This document shows, piece after piece, positions 1 to 12,905 of a stretch of 64,000 nt of DNA. Where the stretch lies: positions 16,579,489-16,643,488 of the forward strand of contig NW_024881322.1 of NCBI RefSeq assembly GCF_018691265.1, in the 5' to 3' direction. A program made the translations under genes and the position numbers. This DNA comes from Tyto alba (lineage: Eukaryota; Chordata; Aves; Strigiformes; Tytonidae). The notes under the pieces were generated by a model. That model was given only the letters and a program-made list of their open reading frames with translations, was not told where the DNA came from and did no database searches. Each line of letters opens with the position of its first letter. The first letter of the stretch is position 1.

Positions 1-1778
1 CCTTTCCCATTTACCGCCTGTAACAGTTTCCCCTGAAACAAATATTTCTCATCTGCTCTCTTTCCCCTTTCTATCCTATTTGTTCCCATTTTTAAGATCT
101 CTCTTACCTGTTTCCTTCCCTTTTTTTCCCCTGTTGAATCTCTCATTTTCTTCTGGGTTATCCCCCCCGCCCTTATCATGCAGTGAGTGTGATTTAATAA
201 CTCATTTCTAGTTCCTCCCTACCGTCTCTCCTGTGAATCTGCCCATCTCTCACAATTATTGTTGTATCACCTTGTTCATTTTTATGAAATACACACTTTA
301 TAATCCCTCCCCTCAATTCCAGGTTAGACTCTCTGAAGTCTGCCTTCTGTCTCTTGCACTCCACTGAAACAGTCTTTGGCAAGGATTTCCATCAAACCTA
401 AAGCTGCAAGCATATAATCTTTCTTATTCCACCATTTATCAGCACTCTCAACACCAGCTGTATTCTTTTTCTTGATTTTTTTTTTTTTTAACATTGTCTT
501 CCACATCAGTAAGATTAATAAGTAACAGCTAATACAACATTTTCTTGGTAAAATGAGTTAAACTTCGCTTGGAATTCCTTAAATAGCTATCAAGGGGCCA
601 TTATCTACCAGTTACACAACTAGATGCATTGTACTTCAGTGTGCTTCTCTGAAGCACACCTCTACCCTAGCCACAGACACAATATTGGTCTAAAAGAAGG
701 AAGAAACCAGGGCTGATCTTTGCTTACATTCTTATCTCTAAGAAAGTCAAGGGATTCATTCATAACATTTTCCCCTATTTATGAATTCTTTAAGCAGTAT
801 GAAGAATTCTCTTATCTGTACTTCATTAAAACTATTCTCAAACTGCTTCAGTAAATAATTTTTGTCCTGTACATACTTCCAGCCTTCTCTGTGAAAATCA
901 AGTACATATGCTACAATATAAGCTGCAACCTTCTAAACTAACTTGTAGAAGTAGAATGACTTTCAAAGTACACTGTACAGCTGATTGTAGTACACACTAT
1001 CAGTGATGTAAGGTGTATTAAGTATTCAAGCAGAATCCAAAAGTAATACCTTTTAAATTACATAACGGACTACATGCAAGCCATTAAAAGCAGATTCTTA
1101 ATTCAAATATGCAGTTATTAATTTTTCTATGAATACACAAGGATTTAAAATGAATGCTAAGGTTTTCATGAACATATGCATGAGTAAGATTAGGTTTGGT
1201 TTTGAATAAACTATAGAAAAATACCCACTGGCTGTTCAAACCCACTACTTGGGCCCAGCACCATATTTTTCTTTTAGTTTTTGTATTGTAGAACTCCATA
1301 TGTCTAGTGATTTTAAAAAATTATATGTTCTGCAATGTAAAAGAAAACAATACAATGTGCTGGCAGAGTGCTTAGCCCAGTGGGGTTGCTATCTTTTGTG
1401 GTCTGTGAGTACTGTCCTAGGAAACATTATTAACAAATTGGAGTTCAACTGTAGAACACATGCTGCTCTTTGTTTAGCATGCCAGGGAGTCAAATGGGAG
1501 GAAGATCCTCATTTGTCACTGGTATGCGACCATACCCTATTTACTTGAACTAAAAGAGAGGTAAAAGTATCATATTTATACTCATTTATATTAGTGACAA
1601 TTTTAAAATTGAATGAGAAGCAACCTCACTATGGTATGGATGGGAACAGTTTCAAACACCAGTTTTCTTCACTCATAGGATTATGACCATCTCTTCCCTT
1701 TCTGAAAGAATATAAAAGGTATCAGTAGTACCAAAGTTCTGGTCAAGGCTTGTATCAAGCTTTACCACATTTTTTTAC
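1..1778. other. AT-rich non-coding tract, no recognised feature
   Basis: This stretch has no ORF with a recognisable family, no repeat I can name and no strong splice-site pair. The first 200 bases are pyrimidine-rich (C/T runs), and a run of about 12 T sits near 480-491. The longest open frames are under 100 codons, as expected by chance at this base composition. Confidence 0.6.
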
Positions 1779-2545
1779 AGAATAATTTAGATTGGAAAGG
1801 ACTTTCAAGGGTCATCTAATCCCACCCTCTGCTCATAGTAAGGCTGATTCCAAAATCAGATGAGGCAGCTCAGGGTCTTGTCCAGCCAGGTGCTGAAGAG
1901 TTCCAAAGCCTCTTCAGATGACTTGTTCCAGTGTTTGACCACTGTCATTATGAAAGTTTTCTTTTATAACGCATTATTTTTCTTGCAGCAATTTGCAACA
2001 ACTGACTATTGTCCTTTCACTGTCTACCTCAGAGAAGAGCCCATCTTCCACATTCTCTAGCAAGACTCCTACTGGTAGCCAAAGAACCCCTCAAATGCCT
2101 TCTCTTCTCTGAGCTTAACAGTCCCAGTGCCCTCAGCCTCTCTTGATATGGCACATCCTCCAGCCCCTTCACCACCTTGGCAGCCCTCCACTTTATTAGT
2201 CTCTTGTACAGTGGAGGGGCAAAACCAGGCATAGTACTTTCAACACTCAATTGCTGTGGAGAAGGAAACAGTCCCTTCCCCCAACCCCACAGCTCTGTCC
2301 TGGCTAGCGCAGCCCCCTGTGTGGTTAACTGTGCAGTAAGAGCATGTGGTGTGCAGCAGCTTCTCCTCCTCCAGATCCGTCCACACAGGTGCCTGCACTG
2401 TCATACACAGAGTTGAGTTTTTCCCTCCCAGTCAGGTGTCAGACTCCCTACTTCTTTTTGTTGGGCTTCTGTCAACCCAGTCCTCTAGTCTTTTGAGGTC
2501 CCTCTGGATGGCAGCCCTTTGCACAAGTGTCATGAGGATGCATTT
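1779..2545 (-). mobile_element. CR1 LINE fragment, 3' end, minus strand
   Basis: The plus strand reads as the complement of a CR1 3' end. A degraded terminal motif near 1779 is followed by the typical block 'attggaaaggac', then text matching the CR1 3' region: ranges around 1860-1940 (short phrases such as 'tgttccagtgtttgacc'), 2100-2200 (the 'cctcagcctctcttgatatgg' type block) and 2475-2525 (the block ending 'gaggtccctctggatggc'). The segment 2263-2470 is poorly matched and may be diverged CR1 or a small insertion. It is 5'-truncated as usual for CR1 and has no intact ORF. Family assignment is from recognition of avian CR1; subfamily not determined. Confidence 0.75.
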
Positions 2546-4139
2546 TGCCCTGCTACTCATTAATCATTTGGGACATTTTTGTATTTAGCATGATTATACT
2601 GCATTATAACTTTGTACAGAAGTCAGAACAAAACAATTTTTCCATACCTAAAAAACCTGTTTTTGTTATTAATCATCTTGACAGAGTTATTAAGAATGTT
2701 TTTAATATTATTGAGTATCAGCATTCTCTGACAAAATTATTCTGACAGAAAAACATCAGTTCTTCTTTGGATTGAGGTCACACTTACTACATGCATAGTG
2801 AATTACACCCTGGTCTGGTCAAGCAGTATTCAAGTCCTATTTTTAATATGTGACTTTTTGGCAGGATTTGAAATTTTGAGACAAGCATCTGTCAGGAAGC
2901 AGATATTTATCAGAAGGGAGACTCGTGAAGCCTGAAGAAATTTCCAAAGTATCTCTGCTTGAGGATCTAGTGCTTACTTTTCCCTGTATGAATTGCAGAT
3001 TCCTCTTCCCCACTCCTTTACCAGTAGGACTAGGGAAGGTGTTACACCTCCAGTAAAATTGCTGAAATAGGATGGAACAAAACAAGCTTTAAGGCATCAT
3101 CCTAAAGAGGACAAGCTTCCTCTACTAAATGCACAATAATATGTTCCATGTTTGTTAAGATCTTGAAAGTGAACTTTTTTCATAACCTTATTCTACCATA
3201 CCAATGAACATGAAAGATAAGCTTGATTTTTTACAGGCTTATTCAGTTTAAACAACCATCTTCCATTTTATATGGAAACTGAAAATAAATGAGAGATTTC
3301 TTAATTTCTCATTTGAAAATATTCAATTCTACAAGTATGACCTACATGAAATAAGCTTTTGCTTATGGTGAATTCAGTGGGGTTTAACATATGATGCTCT
3401 CACAAACACTTTTACATAAATGAGCTGCAGCTAGACATGTGCTGAAATAGCTAAGCTAGGGTCTATACTGCCTGTCACGGCAGCAGAAGGAATTGCATTA
3501 CAAAGTGTAAATTGATTTTCCTATTTAGTTTGATGGGTACAGACAGTAATTGGTATTCTCTACTTTTTCAAGCTTCCTTACTTTCTAAATAGGGTGCTTG
3601 CCTGCTCTGCACCCATAGGTCTCTAAAGCCCTTTGTACATTACACAAAGGCAGAGAAGGGGCCCCAGAAGAACATCTGTTTATATCAGTCTTACAGAGAA
3701 CATAGCATTCTGATGAGAAAGGTGAGATATGCATCAGCACTTTATTATAGAAGGGGTCTGTCAAAAGCTTCAGATGTGGATCTGAATATCCCAAAATACA
3801 GAAGCATGTGGTTCTCCTTTTGGGGCACTGGGGCTGCACTCTAAAGAAATGTCATTCAAGTAGCAGTCAAGAAAATGTCTGATGTGTTTAATAGTTACTA
3901 ACTTTTGCTACCAGGCTAAACTGGCAGCATGTTTCTTGCCAGTTAGAGGTGTAGAATAATAAAACAAAACATCTAAATTGCCAGGCAACGTTCAAGTAAA
4001 ATAAAGGACTTTTCACATATAGTCTCACTTGACAGATCATAAAAGAGAAAATTGGTCCACTAAAAAGTGATAGTAGGGAATTGGCGACAAGGATGAAGAT
4101 GGCAGATTTGTTAAACTATTATTTTGCTCCAAACTTTCC
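2546..4139. other. AT-rich non-coding tract, nothing recognised
   Basis: No recognisable coding region, RNA gene or repeat seen. Short ORFs only. Confidence 0.5.
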
Positions 4140-4700
4140 AGATGACAAAGAAGAAGGAACTTTGTTTTATAGTCACAGAACAGTCTCCAGAAGACTGGAA
4201 AATGGGAAACCTACAACTGCTATTGAATGAAAAAGGACACAAAATGTATTGCGGTAAACAAATTATAGCCTGGTTAGTGTAGTTAAGGAGAAGGGGGATA
4301 TGTGAAGAAATGTTTTGAAGGACATATCATGAAGACCTTCATGTGAATAATTTGATTCTAAATACCCAATGTAGACCTCTAAGAGTCTTCCTTAAACAAA
4401 CTTGCTTTCCTTCTTAAGAGATAATACTGCAGCAGGAGCAAGGGAACTGCAGTGTTTCATACACTTACATTTTCAAAGAGTAATAAGGTTCCACATCGAA
4501 GATAATTGAATAAGGCAGAGAGTTATGATACCTAGGTTAAAATAATAGCTTTAGGATAGAAAATTAGCTCAAAAATAGGAAACAGTGAAGAGGTAATAAG
4601 AGGTGTGAAAGAAAAGGGTTTACTAGTGAGATACCTCAGAGGTCAAGTAGCTTTTAACTAATGCATGCAAATAATTTAGATAAGAGGAAATTTGACCTCT
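4140..4700 (+). mobile_element. Ancient CR1/L3-type LINE relic with RT motifs, plus strand
   Basis: Two reverse-transcriptase signatures can be read on the plus strand at about the spacing expected in CR1-clade elements. 4261-4281 reads N-Y-S-L-V-S-V, matching the N-Y-R-P-V-S-L motif. 4625-4645 reads S-E-I-P-Q-R-S, matching the S-G-V-P-Q-G-S motif, and is followed after a stop by residues resembling the F-x-x-x-x-N-D-L block. The two motifs are in different frames, so the copy has at least one frameshift as well as stops. It is far more decayed than the CR1 at 24.7 kb and must be old. Boundaries are approximate. Confidence 0.55.
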
Positions 4701-5484
4701 TCTGTGCCTGCTGCAATGGTTTTATCCACAGGGACTGAACAAGCACAGAATATACAATGGGGACCCAGGATGTACAGAGAAGAGGTGAAGGTTGGTCTTA
4801 GCTTGTTGACAAAATAAAAATGACAAATGACACACAATCTTGATTATACAAAGGTATGCAATGATACCATGTGGCTCCAGACAACTGGAAGTGCAGATAA
4901 CAGGAAAGCCTGCCTGAGACAGCCTGCTTGCCAGTCTTCAGTAAGCAGCAGCAAGTGAAGCCCTGTGGTATTGTATTCAAGGTAAGTTTCATGGCAGCTC
5001 TGCTACAGGATAACAGCTGTTGGTTTTCTCTTCAGTAGATGGACATGAGCAGTCATAACTTCAGGTCAAAGTCATGGTCCTCAGAACCTGTCGTGAGGTT
5101 GAAGGGAGAGAGAAGACAATGAGCTGCAGATGAAGTCCCTGGGAGCTCATGTGCTCCTTATACGAAATATGCCTGCAGCAGAGATGAGGGTAGAACAAGT
5201 CTGGGCTACCCAGCCTTCCCCAGCTTTATAATGTCTGCTTTCAGGAGACTCCTGATTGTTCTACTCGGGGAAAAAACCTCTCTCACTGACCTGTACAAAC
5301 CAATTCAGGCACATAAGCCTTAGGAAAACACAGCATAAAAAAGCCCAGTAACCTACTGAATTAACAAAACCCACTTCAAACTTTATAGACAACATGTTGA
5401 GAGGTGGAAAGTAGGAGGAGGGAGGAGATGATGCTGCTCTCAAGGTTTATACTGCAAGCTTCGGGTGTGCCAGGAGCTCCACAT
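4701..5484. other. Unique-looking non-coding DNA
   Basis: No gene or repeat recognised; it leads into the T/G low-complexity tract. Confidence 0.5.
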
Positions 5485-5663
5485 TGTTGTTTTTTTGTTT
5501 GTTTGTTTGTTTTGTTTGTTTGTTTGTTTTTTTGTTTTTTTGTTTTTTTTTTTTTTTTTTTTGTTTGTTTGTTTGTGTCTTTTTTTGTTTGTTTTTGGGT
5601 TTTTTTGTGGGTTTTTTGTTTGTTTGTTTGGGGGTTTTTTGTTTGCTTTTTTTTTTTTTTTTT
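5485..5663. repeat. Low-complexity T/G tract, (TTTG)n with poly-T
   Basis: About 180 bases made almost wholly of T and G on the plus strand: repeated TTTG units broken by T runs of up to about 20 and several GGG interruptions, ending in a run of about 17 T. Open frames that cross it encode only Phe/Leu/Val/Cys-rich peptides and are artefacts of composition. Confidence 0.9.
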
Positions 5664-8010
5664 GAAACTAAGCTCCAGGAGGAATAATTAGCTCTTACAT
5701 TTCTGTTGATCCACTGGTCAACAGTGCCACCTACATTGCAATTTCAGGGGCAGATTGCATTCTCCTCCAAAAATGGAGGATCTGAGATTAATTCACTCCC
5801 CTTACTAGGTATGAAGGGAAAGTGGCTTTGAAGCAACATCCGTTTATATGGAGACAAGATGAAGCTGCTTCTGCACACTCAATTAGCTGTAACTCATATT
5901 GGGGGATGAACTGAGAAGCATCCAGCCCAGAAAAACATTGGATGCTTGATTCCTTTCCTCTATGTTAGCTTGCTAATTTAAAGAAGAAGCCTAAGGATTT
6001 CTTTAGGCAAGGCACTTAAAAATGTGAACTCCAGTTAAGCTCTTTTCCAGAGTCTTAAAAATGGGGAGCAAGTAATTCAGTGTCTCAATAATGTGGATTT
6101 GACACTTGTACAAGGCAAGGGGAAACGCTTTGGCATGTATATAAAGCTGACTGAGCTGTGTAAGCAGGTATTTTACAGCTGGAATTTGTACAGGGTAGTT
6201 ACAGAAGAGAGATGACATACAATGATTTATTAGAGAAGCATTCATGCCTTCAGTTTCCTCCCTCACCAATGAAGGTATCTAAAAGCCATCCAGTCTCCTA
6301 ACTAGTGTTAGATCTGAAGTGTCTTTACACTTCAATTCAGAATACCCCAGCCTACCTAATAAGTACTTATTCAGATACCCATTGACTTCTGTGGAAGGTT
6401 GCTCTAGGTGAAAACAATGACTTTCAGCAGAATACGGTCCTTTGTATGAAGTAGTTAAACATTTTATTCAGAGTCATACCTCGGTAGATTAATGTAATTG
6501 GCTTGCTAATAGTGTTTTTTTGTAGAAAGAAAATAATAAACAAGTTCTATTTCCCAGTGTGACAGATAAGATTTTATTATCTTTTATTTAGCTGCACTGA
6601 AAGGCCATATAGTGCTTTTTTTGAGGACAGCCATAAAAATATAGTCCTCTTACTTAGTCTGTTTTTCAAGAAAGCAAGAAGTGACCTGCCTCCTACACTT
6701 TGATAATTTCCTCACTTTGAGCCAATGACATTTTTGATGACTTTGATGAAGGGTTTCTTGGTTTAATAACAGCAAGTAGCACTTCAATTTTTCAAGCATT
6801 ATGGATTCAAACTAATGTTCAAACTAATTAAAAACATTGTTTTATCCTCAGAACCTGTTCTAATCAATTGTCAGAAGAGGAGTTAGAAATAATTACTATG
6901 CTTAGGCAAATTTTGAAAGGAGTTATATGTCAAAGTGACAGAAACAGCAGTGGTTTCATAGAACTATGGGATTAAAGAAGATAAATAAAAGTACCTTAAC
7001 ATGATGAATTCTGCCATAGCTTCTTATGTTAGAAATAGCTTACTGGAGGGAAAATGTCTTCTCCCAATTGGACCGTAATTGCAGGTATTGATTAGAATAC
7101 TTTTCCTTCAAGTCATGTTTAATTGATTTCCTCTAACAGAAACAATAATATTTTATATACTTTTTCCAGAGGTTTGTGGACAGTTCCAAAAAAGCAGTAG
7201 CAGTAAAACATTGGCACTCCTGTCTTCTGCTGATGAATATTTTTATTAGTGTATACATGTATGAGTCAAAGAAACATGGGTATGTAATTTGCTCATGGCA
7301 TCTTCTTGGGGCAAGTGTGAATTGTAGACATTTGTGATGGAAATATTAAGATTTATGCAAATGAAATATGAATGGCAGTGCGTGTTTACAAGCATGAAGA
7401 AACAGCATGACAAGAGTTGAAAAAATAGCCTATTTTGATAAAGAGAACACCATTCCCAAGACAAGTAAGATTGAGGAATGTTAGTTAATATGAGGACCAG
7501 AAAACTGATAAGACCACAACAGAGACATGTCATCAGCAGAAGATCCTGCATCATAATAGCAGGACAGCAATAAGACTGCATCATCTCATATGCCATTCCT
7601 TTTCCTCCTAGTCCCTCAGGAACAGACATATTCCTAGCAGACAAGGGGAAAAAAATCAGCAAGTTTATTCCTCATTGTCCAAGATTCATGAAGTCCCAAG
7701 CAAGCAAAATCCTTAAGTAAAGGACCATCCTCTAACAACTGCTGCCTCCTCATAATAGAAGGTTCAAAAAATTAGTTTTATATAAATCAAGAACCACAGC
7801 AATGAGTTGAGACTGGACAGCTGGCACCCTTGTTCTCTCTAACACAAATTATCTTGGCTATAACATTTACAACATGCATTTCGTTGATTTTGTATGTCAT
7901 GTATGGTAATGTGAATCAATGAAGTCTATGAGAAAATGCGTGTGTAAAATCAGTTTACTTGCAGATTTTATAAGCCAGTATTACAATTTGCCTCAGAGGC
8001 AGTTCTGTAG
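5664..8010. other. AT-rich non-coding tract
   Basis: No recognised gene or repeat. The longest open frame is about 138 codons on the minus strand (7246-7662); it has no recognisable domain and is within chance expectation. Confidence 0.5.
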
Positions 8011-8186
8011 AAAATTCCTCACTGAACATGGTTATATCTGGGAACAGGCTGCCCAGAGAAGTGGAGTCTCCCTCAATTAAGATATTTAGGACACAGCATG
8101 AGGCGGCTCTGGATTAAATAATGTAAGACTCTGCTTTTAAGAGAGGGTTGGGCTGAACAATCTCTATAGATGTCCTCCAACATAGA
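8011..8186 (+). mobile_element. CR1 LINE 3'-end fragment, plus strand
   Basis: Text typical of a CR1 3' end in sense orientation: 'gggaacaggctgcccagag' at about 8040, a 'tggagtctcc' block near 8062, and 'gggttgggctgaacaatctc' near 8147, ending at 'tgtcctccaac'. These correspond to the conserved last ~170 bases of many avian CR1 copies. No coding sequence remains. The expected short terminal repeat is not clear, so the end is approximate. Confidence 0.75.
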
Positions 8187-11100
8187 CTTTATATTTTTTA
8201 CAATTCTTCTTTCATATGATCTCATTTTAAATCTTTTTACACAATTTCCAAGTGTGTTAAAATTGTTTTAGCCAAATGGTATGCACCTCATATTGGATAA
8301 AATGCCTGGAATTAAAAAAATGAAATATGGATGGGGTTTGGGTGGGAGTTTTTTTCAGGTATTGGATCCTGTTGAAGAACATGTTTTTGCTCTGGAGAAT
8401 GTATAGGTTTATTGGAATAGCAACAAAATTTGTTAGTTTATGTCTTTTGAGACAGAGTCCTATGAGAATATTCTGACTCTATTGCACAGATTTAGCATAA
8501 GCAGTGGGCTCACAGATCTGGCCAAATGGAAAACCCTTACAGGCCCTAGGTTTTCACTAGAAGACTTCTATGTACATCAGTGTATCTTATCTAATGCCTT
8601 TTCTGAGCATGGAATGATGAAAGGCAAAACAGACAAGAGCTGACTAATAGCAAAACATTCACACAAGAATGATCAGGTTGTCAGTGGTGTCACAGGAGAA
8701 GTTAAAGACACTGCAAGCCTAGAACTCCCTTCTGTGCTAAATGGAAATAGCCAGAAAAAGTAGTGCAGTCATCAATGTTAAACCATGATGATTCAGATAA
8801 AGAAAAAAGAAAAAAAAAATATTTGCTGGGCTCACTTATTCTCAGAAACATGCTTATTGCTATATATTTTCCCTTCGTCATCCTTTCCTATTAATATCTA
8901 AAAATACATATTTTTAAAATGCAACCAAATGGAGGACACATAGGGATAGGAAGTCTAGCTACAAAGCCTGCAAATGCCAATTTTCCACATGAATCATATT
9001 TAAAAATGACTTCAGAAAAGATTGCACACTTCTCAAAAGCAATAACTATCACCCCATGCTATGTTCTGTAAACAGCACGTATGACATTATACATAATTAT
9101 GCCTCTCAGGAAATCCTATGCAAGCCCACTCTGGTAGAGCCTTTCAGACAGAAGGTGCAGTAGCTTCACTATACAATGTGCATCGGCCAAAGCTCCTAAA
9201 GATTTGACTTCTAATTACATAAGAGCAACATGGGCATAAATCTCATTTACCCCAGTGTGCTCCAGCAAGAGGGATATGAGAATTACATCTACCAGATTTG
9301 AAAAGATTAACTGCTTTGTCATGTCCATCACCTCCCAAGTAAGCTGCTGTAAGATCATGATGGATGACTGTTCAAGAGTCTTCATAAGACAAAGGCTGTT
9401 TGTACCAAGAACCTGGCAGAAAAACAGTCTTAGACCCAAATGTGATGATCCATTATCAAGTTTAATAACTTGGGAGAAAATACTATCAAATGGAGAGTAT
9501 GTTAAGTTCCCACTGTGAAGCTCCCTCTGATCTGCAACCAACACAGCCTGTGAGGCAGGCTCTCGTATAACCTGTAGGTCCCTAATCTCAATCAAGGGGG
9601 GATTTTGGTACATCAACAGCCAGTGATTTATAGGGCATCATACATAGTGCCAATAGAAGCAGGTGCTTAAGGATTTCCATGCACACACAGGTCACACTGC
9701 CATTGCAGGTAACAAAAACATGCAGCACAGCTGTATTACTCACACCACACTATGGCTGCCATTTGCATCTACTTCCAGGAACAGCCTGGCCAGAAATGCA
9801 GGCATTTTTACCTCCTGCTCCTTTGAGCATTAAACATTAGTTTGCACAGGAACATAAAAAGAGGCATCAACAAGTTCAGATGAAGTGTGTTCAAAGCTGT
9901 GAATAAATCTGTCAACACAGCACAGTGCTGCTCTCTGTAGAGATACCTGCACTAACTCTGAAGGAATGTCATGTTATTGTAGCCCTACTCTTACAGAGAA
10001 ATACTTCCAACTTGCAATGCTGTCCAGGACATAACTAGAAAGCACTTACAAACTATCCCAGGGTTGTCTTCAATCATTCTTAGCTCACTCTTGTAGTGCA
10101 GAAGACTAATCTTGTTACTCTGTAGAATCTGGGCTTTAAAATAAGATGCTACAATGAAATAAGAAATCAAAAGAGGTCAAAACTGCAATACCTCAACATG
10201 ACTAAAGCATACTGCAAACACTTCAAAGAAAAAATAAAGTAAACCACACCAGCTACAACTGATCAAAACAGTATTGGGGTCTACCCCTTTCTTTTTTGTC
10301 CCCATATAGAAATAAACTATTTTACACAGACAAAAACATATTTCATAAAACACCAGAATTTGAGCTTCCTACTTTTCATACTAAAAGGGAGCCTGTCATT
10401 TAAACTAGTTTGTACTTTTTCTTGAGCTATAAGAATCACTTTGAACATGGAGTAATTGTGTGCAGTCCTTTCTGCTATTCATTCACCCTATTCAAAAACA
10501 AATCTGCAAGAGGGACATATATGTGTATATAAATAAAGCCAGTTTTAGTTAAACCTTGCTGTATAAATCCCATTTATCAGATTTTTTTTTCTCAGAAATA
10601 ACAGCAGCAAAGTTTTCAATACTCGAGACAAAGCAATTAAACAAGACATTCTAGAAGTAGGGATCTGCCATAGCATACTTTATATCTAATTGTTTCTCCA
10701 ATAATTGTTCTTACATGCTAATTGCCAATCTCTAGCTATTTTATTTTGTTAGTGTCATCATACAGCAATATAATGGCTGACCTACTCGATTTTCATTACA
10801 AATTTATAAATAGAACTCATAAATAAGAATAAAGAGGTCCAAACCCTTTCCTTTTACTTTTTATTAAGAGTCTGGGTTTAAATCTAGCTAGTTACCTATT
10901 GAAGTTACTTGGGCTGCCTTTGGGTACCATAAACAGCAACTATGGTTTCTGAAACTTGTTTTCAGAGGCTTTGACTACCTACATATGGACCCTGGAATGT
11001 ACAAAGTGAACTCTGTTTTACTGGCAATAAGCTCCACCATTTGACTTTTAACTGTTTCTTCCTGGGACAGCACAAAATATCTGATCAACTTCATGATTGT

Positions 11101-11237
11101 AGAGTTCCTTTATTGTCTATTTGCAGTGCCATTGCTCAGATTTGACTAGAGAATGTTTTTTATTACATAGTGGCTCAGACTAATGCATTTGAAAGCTTAG
11201 GAAGTTTACAGTGAAATTTCTAAACAGCTGATCCAGA
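8187..11237. other. AT-rich non-coding tract
   Basis: No gene or repeat recognised. A 133-codon open frame on the minus strand (9215-9616) starts with a non-ATG codon, has no domain I recognise and is not flanked by clear splice signals. Confidence 0.5.
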
Positions 11238-11246
11238 TTTTTTTTG

Positions 11247-11276
<30 letters not shown>
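11238..11276. repeat. (TTTTG)n simple repeat
   Basis: A poly-T/TTTTG microsatellite of about 39 bases. It could be the reverse image of an A-rich retroposon tail, but no element body is recognisable next to it. Confidence 0.85.
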
Positions 11277-11280
<4 letters not shown>

Positions 11281-11925
11281 CAAGATGATACAGTTTGTGG
11301 GTACCAGTAGGCCCAGAAATGGAAACACTGATTGAGGTGTAGCTGTTCTAATTAACAGAAAGGTGAGAAAAAGACTAGTGAGAACAGGGTCTCCAATCAG
11401 ATTTGCCATGCCTAGAACCTGTGGAAGAGCCTCATGCTCCACAGGACTTCAACACATTTTATAACCCTGGCTGACACTAGAATTTTTATAGGTTTTATAA
11501 CAGAAGCAAACCCTCCATGCACTCCTGGAAAGTTTGTAAGTTCTGCATGGCTTCATGCTGAATAGATAAGCTTTGCATAGAGTCCTGCAGGGGTTACTGC
11601 ACATAAGCCACACAACGTTTTTCACTCTTACAGGGACTCACAGAAGATTTGTGGCCCTAATATGTTGATACTGCGAGCACTGGACCACTTAAAAATCTTA
11701 TTCAGAGTAAAGATGAGGTTATGCAGAGGTTTATAACATACTATTGTTTTATAGTTATAGGAAGTATATGCCTTTCAAAATCTGCTGTCTAATAAGGTAT
11801 CTCAGAAAAACTGAGGCTACTTTGTAGTAACTGCACCAGATCAGGAAAGTCCAGTAAATACTTATGAAAGTCATTATTAACTACACTGCAATATGCTATT
11901 CAATGTCAGCTACCCTGTTCTATAT

Positions 11926-12000
11926 TAAACAAACAAACAAACAACAAAAAAATAAAAAACAAACAAACAAAAAAAACACAAAGAAACCCAAACAAAAAAC
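11926..12000. repeat. (AAAC)n-rich simple repeat
   Basis: About 75 bases of AAAC units and A runs on the plus strand, the complement of the type of tract seen at 11238-11276. Confidence 0.85.
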
Positions 12001-12362
12001 CAGTTACAAGCTCTATACAGGAATTGAGTCTTCCCTGATTTCTAGGACCTGACTTGAGTAACAGCAGTCACCAGAAGATGTGACACCTTTATTGATCCCT
12101 AAAATTTCCAGTTCCTACATAAGCCTATGCATTTCAGAAAAATTGTGCTTTACGCTGAGTAATCTGGAGAAAAGTATTAGGGCTGCAGACCTGAAGAGTT
12201 GTTATCTCTGTTTCAAATTGTCATAGATGTGCAGATGAGAGATGAGTTTCCTGTTAGTCAGGTATTTCATAATCCTCACTTTTAGCTAGGTTAAGATATT
12301 AATTTTAAAATGTAAGAGAGAAAACATGTTTATGAGAACTCAGAAAGACATAGGAAACCAGG
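12001..12362. other. Non-coding spacer
   Basis: Nothing recognised between the A-rich repeat and the LTR. Confidence 0.5.
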
Positions 12363-12367
12363 TAAGG

Positions 12368-12900
12368 TGTTGGGTAACCCCAGTAGGCAGCTAAGCACCA
12401 CACCACTCCCAACTCCACTTTCTCCCCACCCCCAGTGGGATAAGGGAAGAAAAAAGAAAGGGTAAGAAAAAGCTAATGGATCAAGATAAGGACAGTTTAG
12501 TAAGAAAAGGAGAGGTGAAAGAAGAATAAAAAAAGCAAGAGATGCAAAGGCACTCACCATCTCCTGTGGACAGACTGATGCCCACTCCATCCCTGAGCAA
12601 AAGATGCTCACTTCTCTAAACTCCCCTCCTTCCCATTTCATGGCTGAGCATGACATTACACAGCATGGAGTAGCATTTTGGTCAGCTTGGGTCATCTGCC
12701 TGGTTGTGTCCCCTTCCAGCTTCTTGCCCACTCCCAATCTCTTCACTGGAGGGGGCAGAGTGAGGCCTGGGTGCGGTGCAACACTGCTCAGCAATATCTG
12801 GAACAGTGTTATCAGCATTGTTTTGGTCACAGATAGGAGACCCAGCACCATACAAACTACTATAAAGAAAATTAACTCCATCCCACCTACACCCAGTATG
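12368..12900 (-). mobile_element. Solo LTR, avian ERVL-like, 533 bp, minus orientation
   Basis: The unit is bounded by TAAGG at 12363-12367 and TAAGG at 12901-12905, an exact 5-bp target duplication. Its plus-strand left end carries the 'ggcagctaagcaccacacc' block found in other avian LTRs. Its right end has the 'gaaaattaactccatccc' block, matching the LTR at 18519-19086 (complement of the LTR 5' end). The terminal CA has decayed to a less canonical end. A 5-bp duplication fits class III (ERVL-type) integration; family assignment is by resemblance only. No internal gag/pol/env sequence is attached, so this is a solo LTR. The long minus-strand open frame through it (195 codons) is an accident of composition. 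Confidence 0.75.
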
Positions 12901-12905
12901 TAAGG

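Noticed and set aside
5404..5691. Phe/Leu-rich 'membrane protein' frames
   Set aside because: Translation of the T/G low-complexity tract.
7246..7662. 138-codon minus-strand open frame
   Set aside because: Hydrophobic, but no start context, domain or splice signals.
9215..9616. 133-codon minus-strand open frame
   Set aside because: Non-ATG start, no recognisable domain or splice context. Several frames of this size are expected by chance in 64 kb of AT-rich DNA.
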